Shown: positions 16,639 to 23,988, counted from the first letter of the stretch. The stretch is 34,222 nt of DNA from Candidatus Melainabacteria bacterium (GCA_016212515.1 JACRFZ010000116.1:1-34222), one strand, 5' to 3'. Notes: generated by a model not told the origin, from the letters alone. Program-made: numbers and translations.

Positions 16639-17034
16639 ATGACTACAACGGACGAGAACGATTGCAACTATTGTGGTAGGTTGTCCATCAACGCCAATCC
16701 CGTCGCAGCGCTTATGGGACCGCATGTATGTATTGACTGTCTTACTCGGCTAAATGAAATCATGAAGGGTGGCTGGAATGAGAATGGTTCGGAGCTCCAG
16801 CTTGCTGTATTACAGGTGCTTTATTTTGTTCGACTGAGGAAGAGAGCCGAAGGTGCCACCGAGTCAATGATTCGAGATGTTTTGGGTCTGGACCAACTCT
16901 TCAATATTAGAAAAACAGTTACGATTCTACAGGAGAATGGCTACATTCAACAGAAAGAAGCAGGCTTCGTAATCACTGATCGTGGAGCCGAATTCGTCAT
17001 AGACCAAGTGCCTGAGTTGGACCGGCTAGAGTAG
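16639..17034 (+). CDS. ClpX-type zinc finger fused to a winged-helix domain
   Basis: 131 residues from ATG 16639; no strong ribosome site is visible. Residues 9-35 read CNYCGRLSINANPVAALMGP then HVCIDC: two CxxC pairs separated by about 20 residues with the ALMGPHVCIDC tail, closely like the N-terminal zinc-binding domain of ClpX (CSFCG...LIAGPGVYICDEC). Residues about 50-130 form helices with a strand-turn ending (DQLFNIRKTVTILQENGYIQ, then GFVITDRGAEFV), the outline of a MarR/PadR-like winged helix. There is no AAA+ ATPase, so it is not ClpX. In ClpX this finger dimerises and binds substrates or adaptors. A fusion with a DNA-binding domain suggests a small regulator. The function is unknown. 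Confidence 0.6.
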   Translation: MTTTDENDCNYCGRLSINANPVAALMGPHVCIDCLTRLNEIMKGGWNENGSELQLAVLQVLYFVRLRKRAEGATESMIRDVLGLDQLFNIRKTVTILQENGYIQQKEAGFVITDRGAEFVIDQVPELDRLE

Positions 17035-17063
17035 AGATAATTAGAGGCGGCCATCAGTGGTGA

Positions 17064-17321
17064 TGCTCAGTATCAAAGTTACCAGGTCAACCGCCTGTAC
17101 CTGCGGTAGGTGCTCCCGGAGCAGGTCTTAGTGAGCCACTTACGCGATATGCAGACCAGTCAATTGGGGGTTTGTTTGGTAGCCTGCAAGTGGCGTTGAC
17201 ATCTGCCGCGACTGGAACTACCATGAAATTAGGTTCAAGGTCGGACAAGAATGTCGCTAACTCTCAGGGTCTTAAGGGCAGCCGAGCAGCATCTAAGGCG
17301 CAGAAGGATGGCCTGGCTTAA
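17064..17321 (+). pseudogene. Possible decayed coding remnant in the 17035-17574 gap
   Basis: A frame without a stop runs from the TGA at 17061 to TAA at 17319-17321. It has no ATG until 17223. Its translation is protein-like: Pro/Gly/Ala-rich QPPVPAVGAPGAG, then LTRYADQSIGGLFGSL, then a Lys/Ser-rich end. The segment could be the 3' fragment of a lost gene, or chance. A different frame (17251-17544) overlaps its end. Nothing else is apparent in the 540-base gap. Confidence 0.25.
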
Positions 17322-17544
17322 AACTAGAGTTTCAGTCTCTCCTTCTCCTTTTCACAAAGTCCGTCGACGATTTCAGGCCTATTTGCGATTAAATCTCATC
17401 AGGCAGAAATTGAGGCAACGCCTTGAAATTGATAGGCTTGTGGAAGATCTCAGGGGTTCAATTAGAGAGGGGCGTGAACTACGAGACCGCCTCACTAGGC
17501 GCAATACAAGGGGTTCTACTGGGTCTTCCAGCCGCGAATCGTAG
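17251..17544 (+). CDS. Doubtful 97-aa Arg-rich ORF
   Basis: ATG 17251 to TAG 17544. The first 35 residues overlap the remnant described at 17064 in another frame and look non-native. The second half (RQKLRQRLEIDRLVEDLRGS, then REGRELRDRL) has heptad-like spacing of a charged coiled coil. The protein has about 28 percent arginine, which is suspicious for a real gene. A frameshifted remnant that joins the 17064 frame to this one is as likely as a functional gene. It converges on the end of the 641-aa gene. Confidence 0.2.
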   Translation: MSLTLRVLRAAEQHLRRRRMAWLKTRVSVSPSPFHKVRRRFQAYLRLNLIRQKLRQRLEIDRLVEDLRGSIREGRELRDRLTRRNTRGSTGSSSRES

Positions 17545-17574
17545 TGCCGTTTGTCGAAACTCAAGGATGCTATC

Positions 17575-19500
17575 TTACGGTTTAAAGCTATTGGCGGCAG
17601 CCTCAAGCGCTTTGGCGTTCATATTAGTGTTTGTCATTGCCTTGCTCAAGTTTGAAGCGGCGGCGGCCCCGTACATTTGAGAGAACGTCGTCAACAGTTT
17701 ATTTTCAGCCATTGCTTTGTCTGACTTAAGAGTGTTTATTTCCGTCTGCAGTTTCTGTTGCTGACTCTTATACATGTCGAGCTGCTGCTTATTGGTTGCC
17801 GTAGGATTGAAATTCTTTATGGCGTTGTTTACGCCAAGCAGGGTATTCATCTTAGTTTCCAGCTTAGTATTTACCTCTCCCAGGGTATTTGTCTGGGTGT
17901 TGAGCGTGGTTTGCAAGGCGGAAATGTTTACGGTGGGCACCACTGGTGGAGCATTGCCGCTGGTATTGGATTTGACTGTGGCATTGGGAGAGATAGTGGT
18001 TTTTACAGGACTGGCCGCCGATACTCTGGCGGCACTGGGGGCAACCACACTGGGTATCAATTCTGTAAGTGAAGTCTTAATGGCATTCCAGGCCCTTTCT
18101 GGAGACGACGTTCTTGCGGTATCAATTTTTGCTACTTGTGTTTGCAGGGAGTTCATTTGAGAATTTAACTTGTCAAGTTTGTCTGCCCTTATAGTGCTTA
18201 TCTTTTCGCCCGGGATTGTTTTGTCGCCGGACGACTGCACGATCTTTGTTATAGCGCTGAGTGCCAGACCAATATCGCTTCCATTGGACGAATCTCCCAA
18301 TGTATTTATAGTTGTCGTGGTCAAAAGAGTCATATTCATATCTTCGGTCGCTTCAGCGGTTTTGGATAGAACCGACGTCAAGTAAAACTTGATTGTCGTT
18401 GTATCGTTGGACTTCAATGCCGGATTGTTGAGATCGTTGGCGATGGCTACTAGCTTGGCTAGATCATCCTTGGCGCTCTTAGGCAAGAGCCCAAGGTTTT
18501 GCGCGCTGGTAAGAGTTTTTACCATCTCCTGCAAGACCTTCAGGCGTTCTTGCGGTGCGCCCTGCACCGGAAAATTGAGGTAATCTTCGGTCAGTTTTGA
18601 TAGAAAGTCTTTCTCGGTTGGATTAGCAGTGGTATTTGAGGATAGAGCAGCTAAAGTATCGGCCACCGCTTTCATGGCTTTGCTGGTGCTGTTAGTGTTT
18701 GTAACTGTGCTGGTTTGCTTGTCTCCAGTTGCAGATGTGCTGACATTACTGCCCGTGACCTGCATATTTTTCAGAAGGTCTCCAATAACGTCGTTAGACT
18801 TGCCGACCATATCTTTCAGATTAGTGCGAGTTTGATCGATTATGCCTTCCATCATATTTAGCTGCGTATTAATCGCATTGTTATTTGTAGTGGCAGTGGA
18901 GATACCGTTTGTGACAGAAGTCTGGATAGTGCTACCAGTTGTAATATTTGTCTGAGTAGGAGCGGTGTTTGTAGTCTTAGCCAGGTTGTTTAAGAGCGTG
19001 GATAGACCGCTAAAGTCTGGTCTGGGAGCCGGAGCATTAACTGTAGTCGTCGATAATGGCGTGATTGTAATAGTGTTTACCGGTGACGTTTTCAGGTCAC
19101 CTGTCGGTACATTCAAATTGTTTACCACAGTATTGCTCGGCGAAAGCAGATTGCTATTAATGATATTGGGCACCTTGATGGTAGTGATACCCAGGCTGGT
19201 GGGAAATAGATTGATTGTTTTGACAGAATTGCCTGTCAGCCCGGAACGCTGATCCAGGGGACTTATTGTTGGATTGGCTTGCAGATAAGCTGGAAAAGTT
19301 AGGTTCTGAATCTGACTTTGAATCTGCTGCTGTTGCTGAATGAACTGTAGAAAAGTCTGGCCCTGCTCCTGTGGTGTTGTGTTCACTGGCGTTAGATTGA
19401 CACCTGTGGGCTGACCGACTGGATCACCCTGAGCAAAAACAGCATTACATTGCCAAACGAGTATCGAGAGGCATCCTGCGAGATAAGCTAGAGTTTTCAT
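17575..19500 (-). CDS. Secreted Thr/Asn/Ser-rich protein with C-terminal coiled coil
   Basis: 641 residues on the minus strand from ATG 19500-19498. A signal peptide (MKTLAYLAGCLSILVWQCNA, then VFAQG, cleavage near 24) is followed by a Gln-rich patch (FIQQQQQIQSQIQ) near 53-65. Residues about 85-290 are a low-complexity region dominated by Thr, Asn, Ser and Val. A helical middle (about 290-430, containing EKDFLSKLTEDYLNFPVQG) comes next, then a second Thr/Ser-rich linker (about 500-535). The final coiled coil is about 535-635 (MYKSQQQKLQTEINTLKSDK). There are no long exact repeats, no LPXTG and no second membrane segment. The composition resembles surface or matrix proteins. I recognise no family. 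It is divergent from the FecR-like/barrel pair at 19643-21937, sharing a 142-bp promoter region. Confidence 0.7.
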   Translation of the reverse strand: MKTLAYLAGCLSILVWQCNAVFAQGDPVGQPTGVNLTPVNTTPQEQGQTFLQFIQQQQQIQSQIQNLTFPAYLQANPTISPLDQRSGLTGNSVKTINLFPTSLGITTIKVPNIINSNLLSPSNTVVNNLNVPTGDLKTSPVNTITITPLSTTTVNAPAPRPDFSGLSTLLNNLAKTTNTAPTQTNITTGSTIQTSVTNGISTATTNNNAINTQLNMMEGIIDQTRTNLKDMVGKSNDVIGDLLKNMQVTGSNVSTSATGDKQTSTVTNTNSTSKAMKAVADTLAALSSNTTANPTEKDFLSKLTEDYLNFPVQGAPQERLKVLQEMVKTLTSAQNLGLLPKSAKDDLAKLVAIANDLNNPALKSNDTTTIKFYLTSVLSKTAEATEDMNMTLLTTTTINTLGDSSNGSDIGLALSAITKIVQSSGDKTIPGEKISTIRADKLDKLNSQMNSLQTQVAKIDTARTSSPERAWNAIKTSLTELIPSVVAPSAARVSAASPVKTTISPNATVKSNTSGNAPPVVPTVNISALQTTLNTQTNTLGEVNTKLETKMNTLLGVNNAIKNFNPTATNKQQLDMYKSQQQKLQTEINTLKSDKAMAENKLLTTFSQMYGAAAASNLSKAMTNTNMNAKALEAAANSFKP

Positions 19501-19602
19501 TCTGAACCGTATGTAAAGTAATAGTTGCCTTATGATAGACTATCCGGGAACCTATAGAAATGCCCGGCCGCATACCAAATATCCAGAAGTACGTTAAAAG
19601 GC

Positions 19603-19611
19603 TGGCATAAT
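19603..19611 (+). promoter_or_regulatory. Possible extended -10 box for the FecR-like gene
   Basis: TGGCATAAT matches an extended -10 element (TGnTATAAT) with one change. It would start transcription about 25 bases before the ATG at 19643. There is no good -35, as is common with extended -10 promoters. The same 142-bp region must also carry the promoter of the divergent 641-aa gene. Confidence 0.3.
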
Positions 19612-19642
19612 TGCAATCCTCTCATCCTATCCTCATTTTTTA

Positions 19643-20815
19643 ATGACTTGCTTTTTGCTACCTGAAGGCATCCGCAGGGCTCAGTTTTCCCTGCTTTTGT
19701 GTGTCGATTTGGCATTTCTTGCGGCTGTTTCTCTTGGTGTACAGCTTTGTTTACCAAATGCAGTTTGCGCGCAAACTGCACAAGCATTACAAAATGGCAA
19801 GGCAGGCTCTTCTAAGTCTTACCTTCATGACAGGTTTTATTTTGAAACCAATAGCGATGGGCTTAACACCAGCAACGGCGGCACCATTCGCGCAATGAGC
19901 GGTTCCATTCTAGAGCGGCAAGCTCAGGACAAGTTCAATCTATTGTTCGGTGTTTTTACAGTATCTACGGGTAGCAAAACTTTGACCGTATGCGCCGGAC
20001 CGCTTACGTTCGATATACCACCTTTTTCCAGCCTGAGCTTTCGCCTGAGAGAGGATAGCGCCGTTACCATACACAGATTGGGCGCTCCGGTAAACATCTG
20101 CGGCTTCGTGGAAGGCAGTCCGGTGCGCTCCACACTCAGTGAAACGACGACACTTCCTGGTGGAGCTATACCAGTGCAGGCGCTGCCTCTGGAGAGTGCA
20201 AAGGCGCCGACAGCGCCTTTGTTTTTTATTGGTAATGCTCAGTTTAGTCAGGAAGACTCAGCCGGAGAATCTTCAGGCAAGCAAGAAGACTGTATTTCCA
20301 TTACGTCCGGGCAAGTGTTTTTTAGTCCTCTGCGGGCTCTGAAGGTAGTTACACCAGCCGGTGTCTTAAGAGCAAAGGCTAATTCGCGCTTCTTCTTGAG
20401 TTTGGCCGAAGGTGCTGGAGTGGCCCGTATTCTTAACTGTTCCGCCGGCGAGATAAGCTTTGAATCTGGCAAGAAGTTTCGGCGAATATCGGCTTTTGAA
20501 GAGTTTTGTCTTTTTGACCATCGACCCACGAAGGAAGAAGTTCTTCCTGGCGATGGTCTTGGCCGCAAGGAAGTCTCTATGCACGATGTCGATGGCGTAA
20601 GGACCGCTTCTACAAATACCTTTCTGCTTGTCTCTATGCTGGCCAGCCCCTACTTCCTTGGCGAGTGGAAGCGCGATAGCGCTGTCGATAAAAAAGTTAC
20701 AGCAGACCTGCTTAAATCTGCCGCTGCTTTTGACAGCGTGCACCCCGGCTCGGAGGAGTTTTATATCGCACCAACCAATTTCTATCCCAGCAATCTCGAC
20801 AAGGTTATTCGCTAG
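19643..20815 (+). CDS. Secreted FecR-domain-like protein
   Basis: 390 residues with a long signal sequence (FSLLLCVDLAFLAAVSLGVQ, cleavage near 44 after VCA/CAQ). The core holds one clear FecR-like beta module at about 217-292 (ITSGQVFFSPLRALKVVTPA, then GVLRAKANSRFFLSLAEG and ILNCSAGEISFESGKKFRRI). An earlier stretch, about 100-160 (GVFTVSTGSKTLTVCAGPLT, then FDIPPFSSLSFRL), follows the same pattern, so two copies are likely. Classical FecR is a membrane-bound anti-sigma factor; secreted FecR-domain proteins without a membrane anchor are common and of unclear role. The Cys residues could form disulfides. No strong ribosome site precedes the ATG. The stop TAG directly abuts the GTG of the beta-barrel gene, so the two are coupled and may work together at the outer membrane. 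Confidence 0.6.
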   Translation: MTCFLLPEGIRRAQFSLLLCVDLAFLAAVSLGVQLCLPNAVCAQTAQALQNGKAGSSKSYLHDRFYFETNSDGLNTSNGGTIRAMSGSILERQAQDKFNLLFGVFTVSTGSKTLTVCAGPLTFDIPPFSSLSFRLREDSAVTIHRLGAPVNICGFVEGSPVRSTLSETTTLPGGAIPVQALPLESAKAPTAPLFFIGNAQFSQEDSAGESSGKQEDCISITSGQVFFSPLRALKVVTPAGVLRAKANSRFFLSLAEGAGVARILNCSAGEISFESGKKFRRISAFEEFCLFDHRPTKEEVLPGDGLGRKEVSMHDVDGVRTASTNTFLLVSMLASPYFLGEWKRDSAVDKKVTADLLKSAAAFDSVHPGSEEFYIAPTNFYPSNLDKVIR

Positions 20816-21937
20816 GTGGAAAGGAGTGTTGCCGCGAAGCTCCAATCCAGCGCAGTCGTGCTGATTAGTTTCCTTTGGTTCAGTCAAATGCAGGCTCAGG
20901 CGCAGGCAATCGCTACTGCGAGCCCTCTGGCGCTAGGAAGTGAGCAAGCCTCGCTGGTTGTACCACAGGTGATGCCGGGCGCAGGTAACTCTGTTTTGCT
21001 TGCTGCCGTGAGACTGCCCGACTCTAGTATTACGCCGACAGATCAGACACCGACTCATATTGGCGACGAACGTGCCTTATTTACGCCGACTTTCAAGCTG
21101 AAAGCCTTGGAAGTCTTGCCGGCCCGCATGTACTTTAGCAGTGTTACAGAGGTCTCCCAAAGATTTGAGAGCAACGTTCTCAGCAATGCCTCTAATCCCA
21201 AGCGCGACTATGTTTTCCGCGTTCTGCCCAATGTCACGCTTGGTTATACGATTTTGCCTCGCACCAATGTCTATGCCAATTACTTCATGATCAAAGACGC
21301 CTTTGCCTGTACTCCATTACTCAACAGGTCCACATTTCACTCAGTTTCCGGAGGCGTTTCCCATGATTTGCCGTTGGACAAGAAATCCAATCTCCAGCTA
21401 AATTTCCAGGTGAGGCAGCTCTTTCAGGCAGTAAACTTACAGCAGGCGGATTTGTTGCCTGGTATCACCTATACCCGTGCCCTGACTCCAAACGCGATTG
21501 GATTCTTCAATACTCAGTTGCAGATGCGCAGCCGCAATCTCTTTCAAGGTGCCACCCGCGAGATAGATCCGTTTTACACTCTGGGACTTGTGGTGCGCAA
21601 GAGGCAGTGGACTCTTTCATCTTCCGCTACCCTGGTCAATAACTTTAGAAATGATAGTGCTATCCCGCCAGTGAGCAACAAAGCTATCATAGGTTCTATC
21701 GACCTGTCCCGGCCCGTATCACAGCGCAGGCTGCCTGGGCTTGATGCTTTTGTGCGCGCCGAGCCGATCTGGAACTGGGGCTCTCATAGAGCGCCCGGTC
21801 TGAGTGGCTTTGACTTCAGATTGTTTAGCGGATTTCGCTATAGTTTTTCCAAGCCTTCAATTGGTCCACAGATGGAAAGATTGAAGAAGCAACTCAAGCT
21901 TTTAGAGAGTAATACGCAGCCTACCGGCGCGTTATAA
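20816..21937 (+). CDS. Predicted outer-membrane beta-barrel protein
   Basis: 373 residues from GTG 20816, which follows the preceding stop without a gap; AAGGTT lies 9 bases upstream. The signal peptide is about residues 1-27 (SSAVVLISFLWFSQMQAQAQ). From about residue 100, alternating hydrophobic and polar residues with aromatic girdles form repeated strands: YVFRVLPNVTLGYTILPRTN, SNLQLNFQVRQLFQAV, FFNTQLQMRSRNLF, FYTLGLVVRKRQWTLSSSAT, and the last FDFRLFSGFRYSF. This is typical of an outer-membrane barrel. A 30-residue charged tail (MERLKKQLKLLESNTQPTGA) follows the last strand, which is unusual because barrels normally end in the aromatic residue. The tail may reach the periplasm and touch the FecR-like partner. 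Pore, receptor or exporter function cannot be told. Confidence 0.65.
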   Translation: MERSVAAKLQSSAVVLISFLWFSQMQAQAQAIATASPLALGSEQASLVVPQVMPGAGNSVLLAAVRLPDSSITPTDQTPTHIGDERALFTPTFKLKALEVLPARMYFSSVTEVSQRFESNVLSNASNPKRDYVFRVLPNVTLGYTILPRTNVYANYFMIKDAFACTPLLNRSTFHSVSGGVSHDLPLDKKSNLQLNFQVRQLFQAVNLQQADLLPGITYTRALTPNAIGFFNTQLQMRSRNLFQGATREIDPFYTLGLVVRKRQWTLSSSATLVNNFRNDSAIPPVSNKAIIGSIDLSRPVSQRRLPGLDAFVRAEPIWNWGSHRAPGLSGFDFRLFSGFRYSFSKPSIGPQMERLKKQLKLLESNTQPTGAL

Positions 21938-22006
21938 TTACTGTCCTGTTCCGAGAGGAGTCCGGGAGCACTTTTATGCCTTTGCCTTTGAGAGAGGGGG
22001 CTTTTC

Positions 22007-22441
22007 GTGGATGTGGATGACAGGACATTCTGGATTGGTTCGGCTCACAATCAGATGTGTCGAATTAAGATCGGTAGCTTCCGCGAGACTTTCAATTTAA
22101 ACCTTGAACACTGGTCGTTGGCGAACTACATGCAGCACTGGCGCCGGCAGCTGGAGCTTTTATTGAGTGGTGCTCCGGTTGTTGTCTTGACCACATGGGC
22201 AGCCGCCCCCGACATTGAGTGTGTTCGCCGGGGCTGGGTTTTGTTTGCCTCTGGTGGCGATGAGGTGACAGTTGTGGAACGGCTGTTCATTTGCGAGCCG
22301 GGAGCTGACTTTTCTGTTCGTGCTGATGGCTCAGTGCAACTTGAGCAGAAGCCTGCGCTAATCACGGAAGAGGGACTGGAAATTAGTTCTTGGAAGACCG
22401 GTATCTCGGAGATTTCAGCCTTTCTCGCCAGCTGTGGCTGA
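22007..22441 (+). CDS. CdiI-like immunity protein (CdiI_4 type) without an adjacent toxin
   Basis: 144 residues from GTG 22007 with GAGGGGG 7-8 bases upstream. From memory it follows the pattern of the CdiI family whose member protects Enterobacter cloacae from its CdiA toxin: an N-terminal IGSFRETFNLNLEHWSLANY, then HWRRQLELLLSG (family: L-x-Y/H-W...D/N-Y...W...L), a central W-x-LF...EVTVVERLFI strand pair, and a C-terminal EEGLEISSWKTGISEISAFL (family: dG-x-x-ISEW...i..F). It is cytoplasmic, with no signal peptide. No toxin, two-partner transporter or Rhs gene is next to it; the neighbours are a barrel gene and a TonB-like gene. It could be an orphan immunity gene guarding against toxins of other strains. 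A profile search would settle the family. Confidence 0.6.
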   Translation: MDVDDRTFWIGSAHNQMCRIKIGSFRETFNLNLEHWSLANYMQHWRRQLELLLSGAPVVVLTTWAAAPDIECVRRGWVLFASGGDEVTVVERLFICEPGADFSVRADGSVQLEQKPALITEEGLEISSWKTGISEISAFLASCG

Positions 22442-22443
22442 GA

Positions 22444-22472
22444 CCGCCTGAGAAGAAGCGGCTTTTGCTTTT
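22444..22472 (+). terminator. Candidate intrinsic terminator after the immunity-like gene
   Basis: CCGCCT (22444-22449) pairs with AAGCGG (22456-22461) with one C/A mismatch and a 6-base loop. It is followed by CTTTTGCTTTT (22462-22472). It begins 3 bases after the stop codon at 22441 and lies before a convergent gene. Confidence 0.5.
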
Positions 22473-22508
22473 AACCCACAGTGTGCATCGTCTATGCTCA
22501 TTAAGTTC

Positions 22509-22904
22509 CTAGTCGCCGAGCTGAACATCGTTGACTTGAGTTAGATTGAAGACTTTAGTTACGTGCAGGGGCTTGTTATCGAGACCTGCCGGTAAGGGAC
22601 CAAATGGAGCAGAGCTTTCAACCGCGCGCCGCGCTGCCGCATTGACAGCTTGATTGCCGGAAGATCTGGCTATGGAAAGGTCTTTCAGTGTGCCGTCAGG
22701 CTGTATGATGAATTTGATTACTGTTGTAAGGTTGCCTGCGTTTAGAACCGGAAACCAGTGCTTTTTGAGGCGCTTTGCTAGGTAGGCGCCATAGAGCTTT
22801 GGATCAGTAGGGGGCGTTGTACTGGAGACTGTGTTATCGGCAAAGACGGCCAGCGGTGCAATGCAGAAGACCGAAAGGATAAACAGAAAACGTAGCTGGT
22901 TCAT
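22509..22904 (-). CDS. Secreted protein with TonB C-terminal domain
   Basis: 131 residues on the minus strand from ATG 22904-22902, with AGGTG about 6 bases upstream. A signal peptide (LRFLFILSVFCIAPLAVFA, cleavage near 22) is followed by a short Thr/Pro linker. Residues about 35-125 then form the TonB/TolA C-terminal fold: YGAYLAKRLKKHWFPV, VIKFIIQPDGTLKDLSIARS, GNQAVNAAARRAVESSAPFGPLP (the family pattern is v.f.i..dG.v....v..SSG...lD.aal.av....p..P.P). Unlike true TonB there is no Pro/Lys-rich spacer, and the hydrophobic segment looks cleavable. It is therefore probably a periplasmic protein and not an energy transducer. It converges with the CdiI-like gene. Confidence 0.75.
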   Translation of the reverse strand: MNQLRFLFILSVFCIAPLAVFADNTVSSTTPPTDPKLYGAYLAKRLKKHWFPVLNAGNLTTVIKFIIQPDGTLKDLSIARSSGNQAVNAAARRAVESSAPFGPLPAGLDNKPLHVTKVFNLTQVNDVQLGD

Positions 22905-22913
22905 AGAACACCT

Positions 22914-23021
22914 GGTACTGAAGTGGCCAGTTAGTATTCTCCTCTGGCAATTCGAGTCTCAACCACGATGGCGGGGCTGGTGTGCCCGCTTGGGGGGGGC
23001 TGATTCTACCACTTCAGTGCC
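22914..23021. repeat. 13-bp imperfect inverted repeat flanking the TonB-like gene leader
   Basis: GGTACTGAAGTGG at 22914-22926 and CCACTTCAGTGCC at 23009-23021 match as an inverted repeat in 12 of 13 positions; the thirteenth is a G-T wobble. The arms are 82 bases apart. The right arm covers the last codons of the gene that ends at 23006. A run of eight G lies between them at 22992-22999. Confidence 0.4.
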
Positions 23022-23899
23022 CATGGTGCTGGAGCCATCTCTTCAAAGACGTTGCCGGTTAGATCGATCAGTTCTGTGGCGCTATGAATATCTTTAGCTC
23101 GGAATATTCTGCCTTCCTTTGCAAATAAGAGATCTCCGTTGCTGTCCCAGTCTGCCCAATCAAGACGTCCGAGATCTTCCAATACTTCACCATCCTGATT
23201 TTCAACTCGATATTCGACAATGTACCAGGGTTCATTTTGCTCCGCCACGCTGCGGATAAGCATTCTCAGTGCGCGTCTTTCGGTGGTGCAAGTGAGAGCC
23301 TTCGACCTGGTATTGGTATCGGACCACTTAGAATAGGCAACCGGTATTTCGTGTGCAGAGGTAACGATTGTTTGTTTGAGGAGCGGCGAATGTGGCGTTT
23401 CTGTCCGGGTCCAGCCATCACGTAGTAGTTTTAAATGATAAATGGGAAAGTCCTCTCCGCCACCTGCTGGCCCGTTCAGGGGTGAAACTATAGTCTGTTT
23501 GGGAACGGAGAAATTGTCGGCCAGATCCATCTGGCATTGCCCATGATTGAGAAGAATCTTCTTGTCGCTCTCAAATAATCCGCCGCCGCCCCAGCAATCG
23601 CCCTTTGGCCAGAGTGCCAGGGCTGAGAAATATGGAGGACGGCTGACAGCCGTCCATGAATAGAGGGGAGGTTTGTGGCTGGCGGCAAAATAGAGAAAGT
23701 ATTTGCCTGAGGAAGAAAGATCGCATCGGCGCTCATATATTCGCCCTTTGAACCACTGACCGGCAATGAAGGTGTCTTTGTCTCTTTGCCAGCGAATCAG
23801 TTGTACTTGCTTCGATGGTCCGCGCCGGAGCACCAGCGCTTCTTCCGACTCACCGGCCAGCAAGACATGTATGCGCAAGGGTGATTTAAGAGGGCTCAT
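23006..23899 (-). CDS. Conserved hypothetical protein, probable beta-propeller-like fold
   Basis: 297 residues on the minus strand from ATG 23899-23897. The sequence is unusually rich in Trp, Gly and aromatic residues: LRRGPSKQVQLIRWQRDKDT, FKGRIYERRCDLSSSGKYFL, YSWTAVSRPPYFSALALWPK then GDCWGGGGLF, and a final LGRLDWADWDSNGDLLFAKE followed by GRIFRAKDI. I recall similar hypothetical proteins in several phyla, with the same RRGPSK, GRIYERRCDLS and LWPKGDxWGGGG blocks, and no known function. Repeated W-D-x-x-G-x-L-L/Y-F turns suggest a beta-propeller or TolB-like architecture. There is no signal peptide, so it is probably cytoplasmic. No clear ribosome site precedes the ATG. It is divergent from the secreted protein at 23989. 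Confidence 0.7.
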   Translation of the reverse strand: MSPLKSPLRIHVLLAGESEEALVLRRGPSKQVQLIRWQRDKDTFIAGQWFKGRIYERRCDLSSSGKYFLYFAASHKPPLYSWTAVSRPPYFSALALWPKGDCWGGGGLFESDKKILLNHGQCQMDLADNFSVPKQTIVSPLNGPAGGGEDFPIYHLKLLRDGWTRTETPHSPLLKQTIVTSAHEIPVAYSKWSDTNTRSKALTCTTERRALRMLIRSVAEQNEPWYIVEYRVENQDGEVLEDLGRLDWADWDSNGDLLFAKEGRIFRAKDIHSATELIDLTGNVFEEMAPAPWALKW

Positions 23900-23988
23900 A
23901 TGCGGCGATTGGTCTGGGCTTCAGGTATTTGTACCTCGGCTATTTTACAATGTCGACTGCCTTGATTCTGCGCTAAAATAGGAGGCAT

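Noticed and set aside
19544..19567. CCGGG...CCCGG stem in the divergent region upstream of the FecR-like gene
   Set aside because: A 5-bp stem with a 14-base loop is well within chance for this GC content.
22992..22999. Run of eight G as a possible phase-variation or frameshift site
   Set aside because: It lies outside both neighbouring coding frames, downstream of the stop at 23006, so slippage would not change a protein.
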